64,000 nucleotides of DNA from an uncultured Clostridia bacterium (lineage in GTDB: Bacteria; Bacillota; Clostridia; Christensenellales; Borkfalkiaceae), in contig CANPZW010000007.1 of NCBI GenBank assembly GCA_947589385.1, forward strand, positions 26,581 through 90,580, written 5' to 3'. This document shows, one piece after another, positions 62,982 to 64,000 of this stretch; position 1 is the first letter of the stretch; each line of letters starts with the position of its first letter. The notes beneath the pieces are model-generated. The model saw only the letters and a program-made list of their open reading frames with translations, was not told the DNA's origin and did no database searches. The position numbers and the translations under genes are program-made.

Positions 62982-63016
62982 AATAAGCGGTTTGGCGGTT
63001 AGTCAAACCGCTTATT
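62982..63016 (-). terminator. Terminator of the serine recombinase gene
   Basis: AATAAGCGGTTTG (62982-62994) pairs with CAAACCGCTTATT (63004-63016) across a 9-base loop. It lies just beyond the recombinase stop codon and may also end cwlD. Confidence 0.75.
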
Positions 63017-63028
63017 CTATTGTTCCTG

Positions 63029-64000
63029 TTACGCCGCGACTTCTTCCGCAAAGTCTGGGATGATTCCAACGCAGTTATAGATGATTTCCACCTCCTGCAT
63101 CCTCTTGCCGTCAACCTTCCGCTTCTCATGCACGACAACCTTGTCGATGAAGCGACGCACGATTTCGGGCGTAAGCTCGGTGACTTCGGTTTGTTGCCGC
63201 ACGATTCGCATGAAGAGATTCACGTTTTCGGTTTCTTCCTTTGCCTTTGCTAAAACTTCCTGCAATTCTCGGATGCGCGCGTTCAGCGTTTTCTGCTCTT
63301 CCTCGTATTCTTGGGAAAGTTTGCGGAAGCGTTCATCGGAGAGGCTACCATTCACCTTGTCCTCATAGAGGTTTCGGATGATACGGTCGATGGCTTGTAC
63401 CCGCCGCTCTGCGGCTTCCTTCTCTTGTGCATACGCGGAGAGCTTCTTTCTGTTCTCCCTGCTATCGTTCCGTTTCAGCAATGCCACAAATTCATCTCCT
63501 CGGGTTTGCCACATGGAGAGAACGCGCTGTATGTCCATGAGAACGATCCTCTCCACATTTTCTACCGTGATTTGATGAGAGCTACAAAGGTTCTTCCTCT
63601 TTTTTCGGTAGGTCGAGCAGTTGAAATACTCCTTTTGCTTCATCGTCGAGCAACGGCAAAGATACATCTTCTTCCCGCAGTCGGCGCAGTACACAAGTCC
63701 CGAAAATACGCTCATTTCTCCCATGTCCGTAGGGCGGCGTTTTGCCGAGCGAATGCGCTGAACCGTTTCATAGGTCGTTGCGTCGATGATCGCCTCTTGC
63801 GTATTCTCGAACGTTACCCATTCTTCGAGCGGCAAGTCGAGCTTCTTTTTGCATTTATACGATTTCTTCCTCGTTCGGAAATTTACCGTATGACCGAGAT
63901 AGGCGGGGTTTGCAAGAATACTTCTGACTGTTTCCGTACACCAAATGTTGGGGTACTCCATTTGAAGCGAAGTTGCGGGCAGACCACATTTGCGGTTATG
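63029..64000 (-). CDS. Large serine recombinase, C-terminal part (gene runs off the window)
   Basis: About 323 C-terminal residues of a large serine recombinase; the frame stays open to the edge, so the catalytic N-terminus lies beyond it. The segment TETVRSILANPAYLGHTV is the end of the Recombinase domain. A zinc-ribbon follows (CADCGKK, then CSTYRKKRKNLCSSH), then a long coiled coil (about residues 170-270) and a DUF4368-like C-terminus (TPEIVRRFIDKVVVHEKR). Such enzymes integrate and excise conjugative or mobilisable elements and prophages. More ATC and CGA codons than neighbours are visible by eye, which fits transfer. Confidence 0.92.
   Translation of the reverse strand, partial: HNRKCGLPATSLQMEYPNIWCTETVRSILANPAYLGHTVNFRTRKKSYKCKKKLDLPLEEWVTFENTQEAIIDATTYETVQRIRSAKRRPTDMGEMSVFSGLVYCADCGKKMYLCRCSTMKQKEYFNCSTYRKKRKNLCSSHQITVENVERIVLMDIQRVLSMWQTRGDEFVALLKRNDSRENRKKLSAYAQEKEAAERRVQAIDRIIRNLYEDKVNGSLSDERFRKLSQEYEEEQKTLNARIRELQEVLAKAKEETENVNLFMRIVRQQTEVTELTPEIVRRFIDKVVVHEKRKVDGKRMQEVEIIYNCVGIIPDFAEEVAA

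Overview
The window looks like a chromosomal segment of a Gram-positive, probably spore-forming member of the class Clostridia. The support is: a phenylalanine T-box leader; the SCIFF peptide with its radical SAM maturase; sporulation genes (yabP, yabQ, spoVB-like, cwlD, sigH); a type 1B (PyrD/PyrK) dihydroorotate dehydrogenase; and the gene order ruvCAB-queA-tgt-yajC-TIGR04086-scfAB-secDF-recJ-rsh. G+C is intermediate by eye. A Christensenellales-like gut lineage is my guess; the sequence does not prove it. I saw no tRNA, rRNA or CRISPR array.

Layout. 1-4.1 kb (+): consensus promoter, Phe T-box, pheS-pheT. 4.1-6.6 kb (-): rpsO-pnp. 6.8-8.3 kb: a glycine-rich lipoprotein divergent from an XRE repressor, with twin operator palindromes between them. 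8.3-31.1 kb is almost entirely minus strand. Read in transcription order it holds the pyrimidine operon (pyrB-C-F-K-D-E-xre), ruvC-ruvA-ruvB-queA, a DinJ/YafQ toxin-antitoxin pair, tgt-yajC-TIGR04086, the SCIFF locus, secD-secF, and recJ-rsh-MBL-hemZ. A two-copy structured repeat of about 154 bp lies at 21.73-22.01 kb and supplies the end of queA.

31-44.5 kb: metallophosphoesterase, an unrecognised Cys-containing protein, a repeat-rich intergenic region, a small LysM-like gene, a SpoVB-like flippase, a split TauE/SafE pair, a 1491-residue surface lipoprotein with a second membrane anchor, an rRNA m5C methyltransferase, a DEDDh exonuclease with a BRCT-like tail, and serS on an apparently leaderless transcript. 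44.6-54.8 kb: a CtpE-like P-type ATPase, gyrB-gyrA (with Ile at the quinolone-determining position), a tiny zinc-ribbon protein, and the sporulation/division cluster yabP-yabQ-divIC-ppx-M50. 54.8-62.9 kb: typA, then mrnC-rlmB-sigH-dnaX-ybaB-recR-gpsA and, divergently, cwlD. From about 62.93 kb to the right edge is the end of what looks like an integrated element, carrying the 3' part of a large serine recombinase.

Functionally the window is mostly housekeeping: translation (PheRS, SerRS, S15, Tgt/QueA, RlmB, RsmF-like, TypA), DNA metabolism (Ruv, RecJ, RecR, DnaX, gyrase), Sec export (SecDF, YajC), de novo UMP synthesis and sporulation. The accessory or unusual parts are the SCIFF system, the XRE/lipoprotein switch, the structured repeats at queA, the 33.2-33.8 kb repeat/LysM region, the surface lipoprotein and the recombinase-bearing edge.
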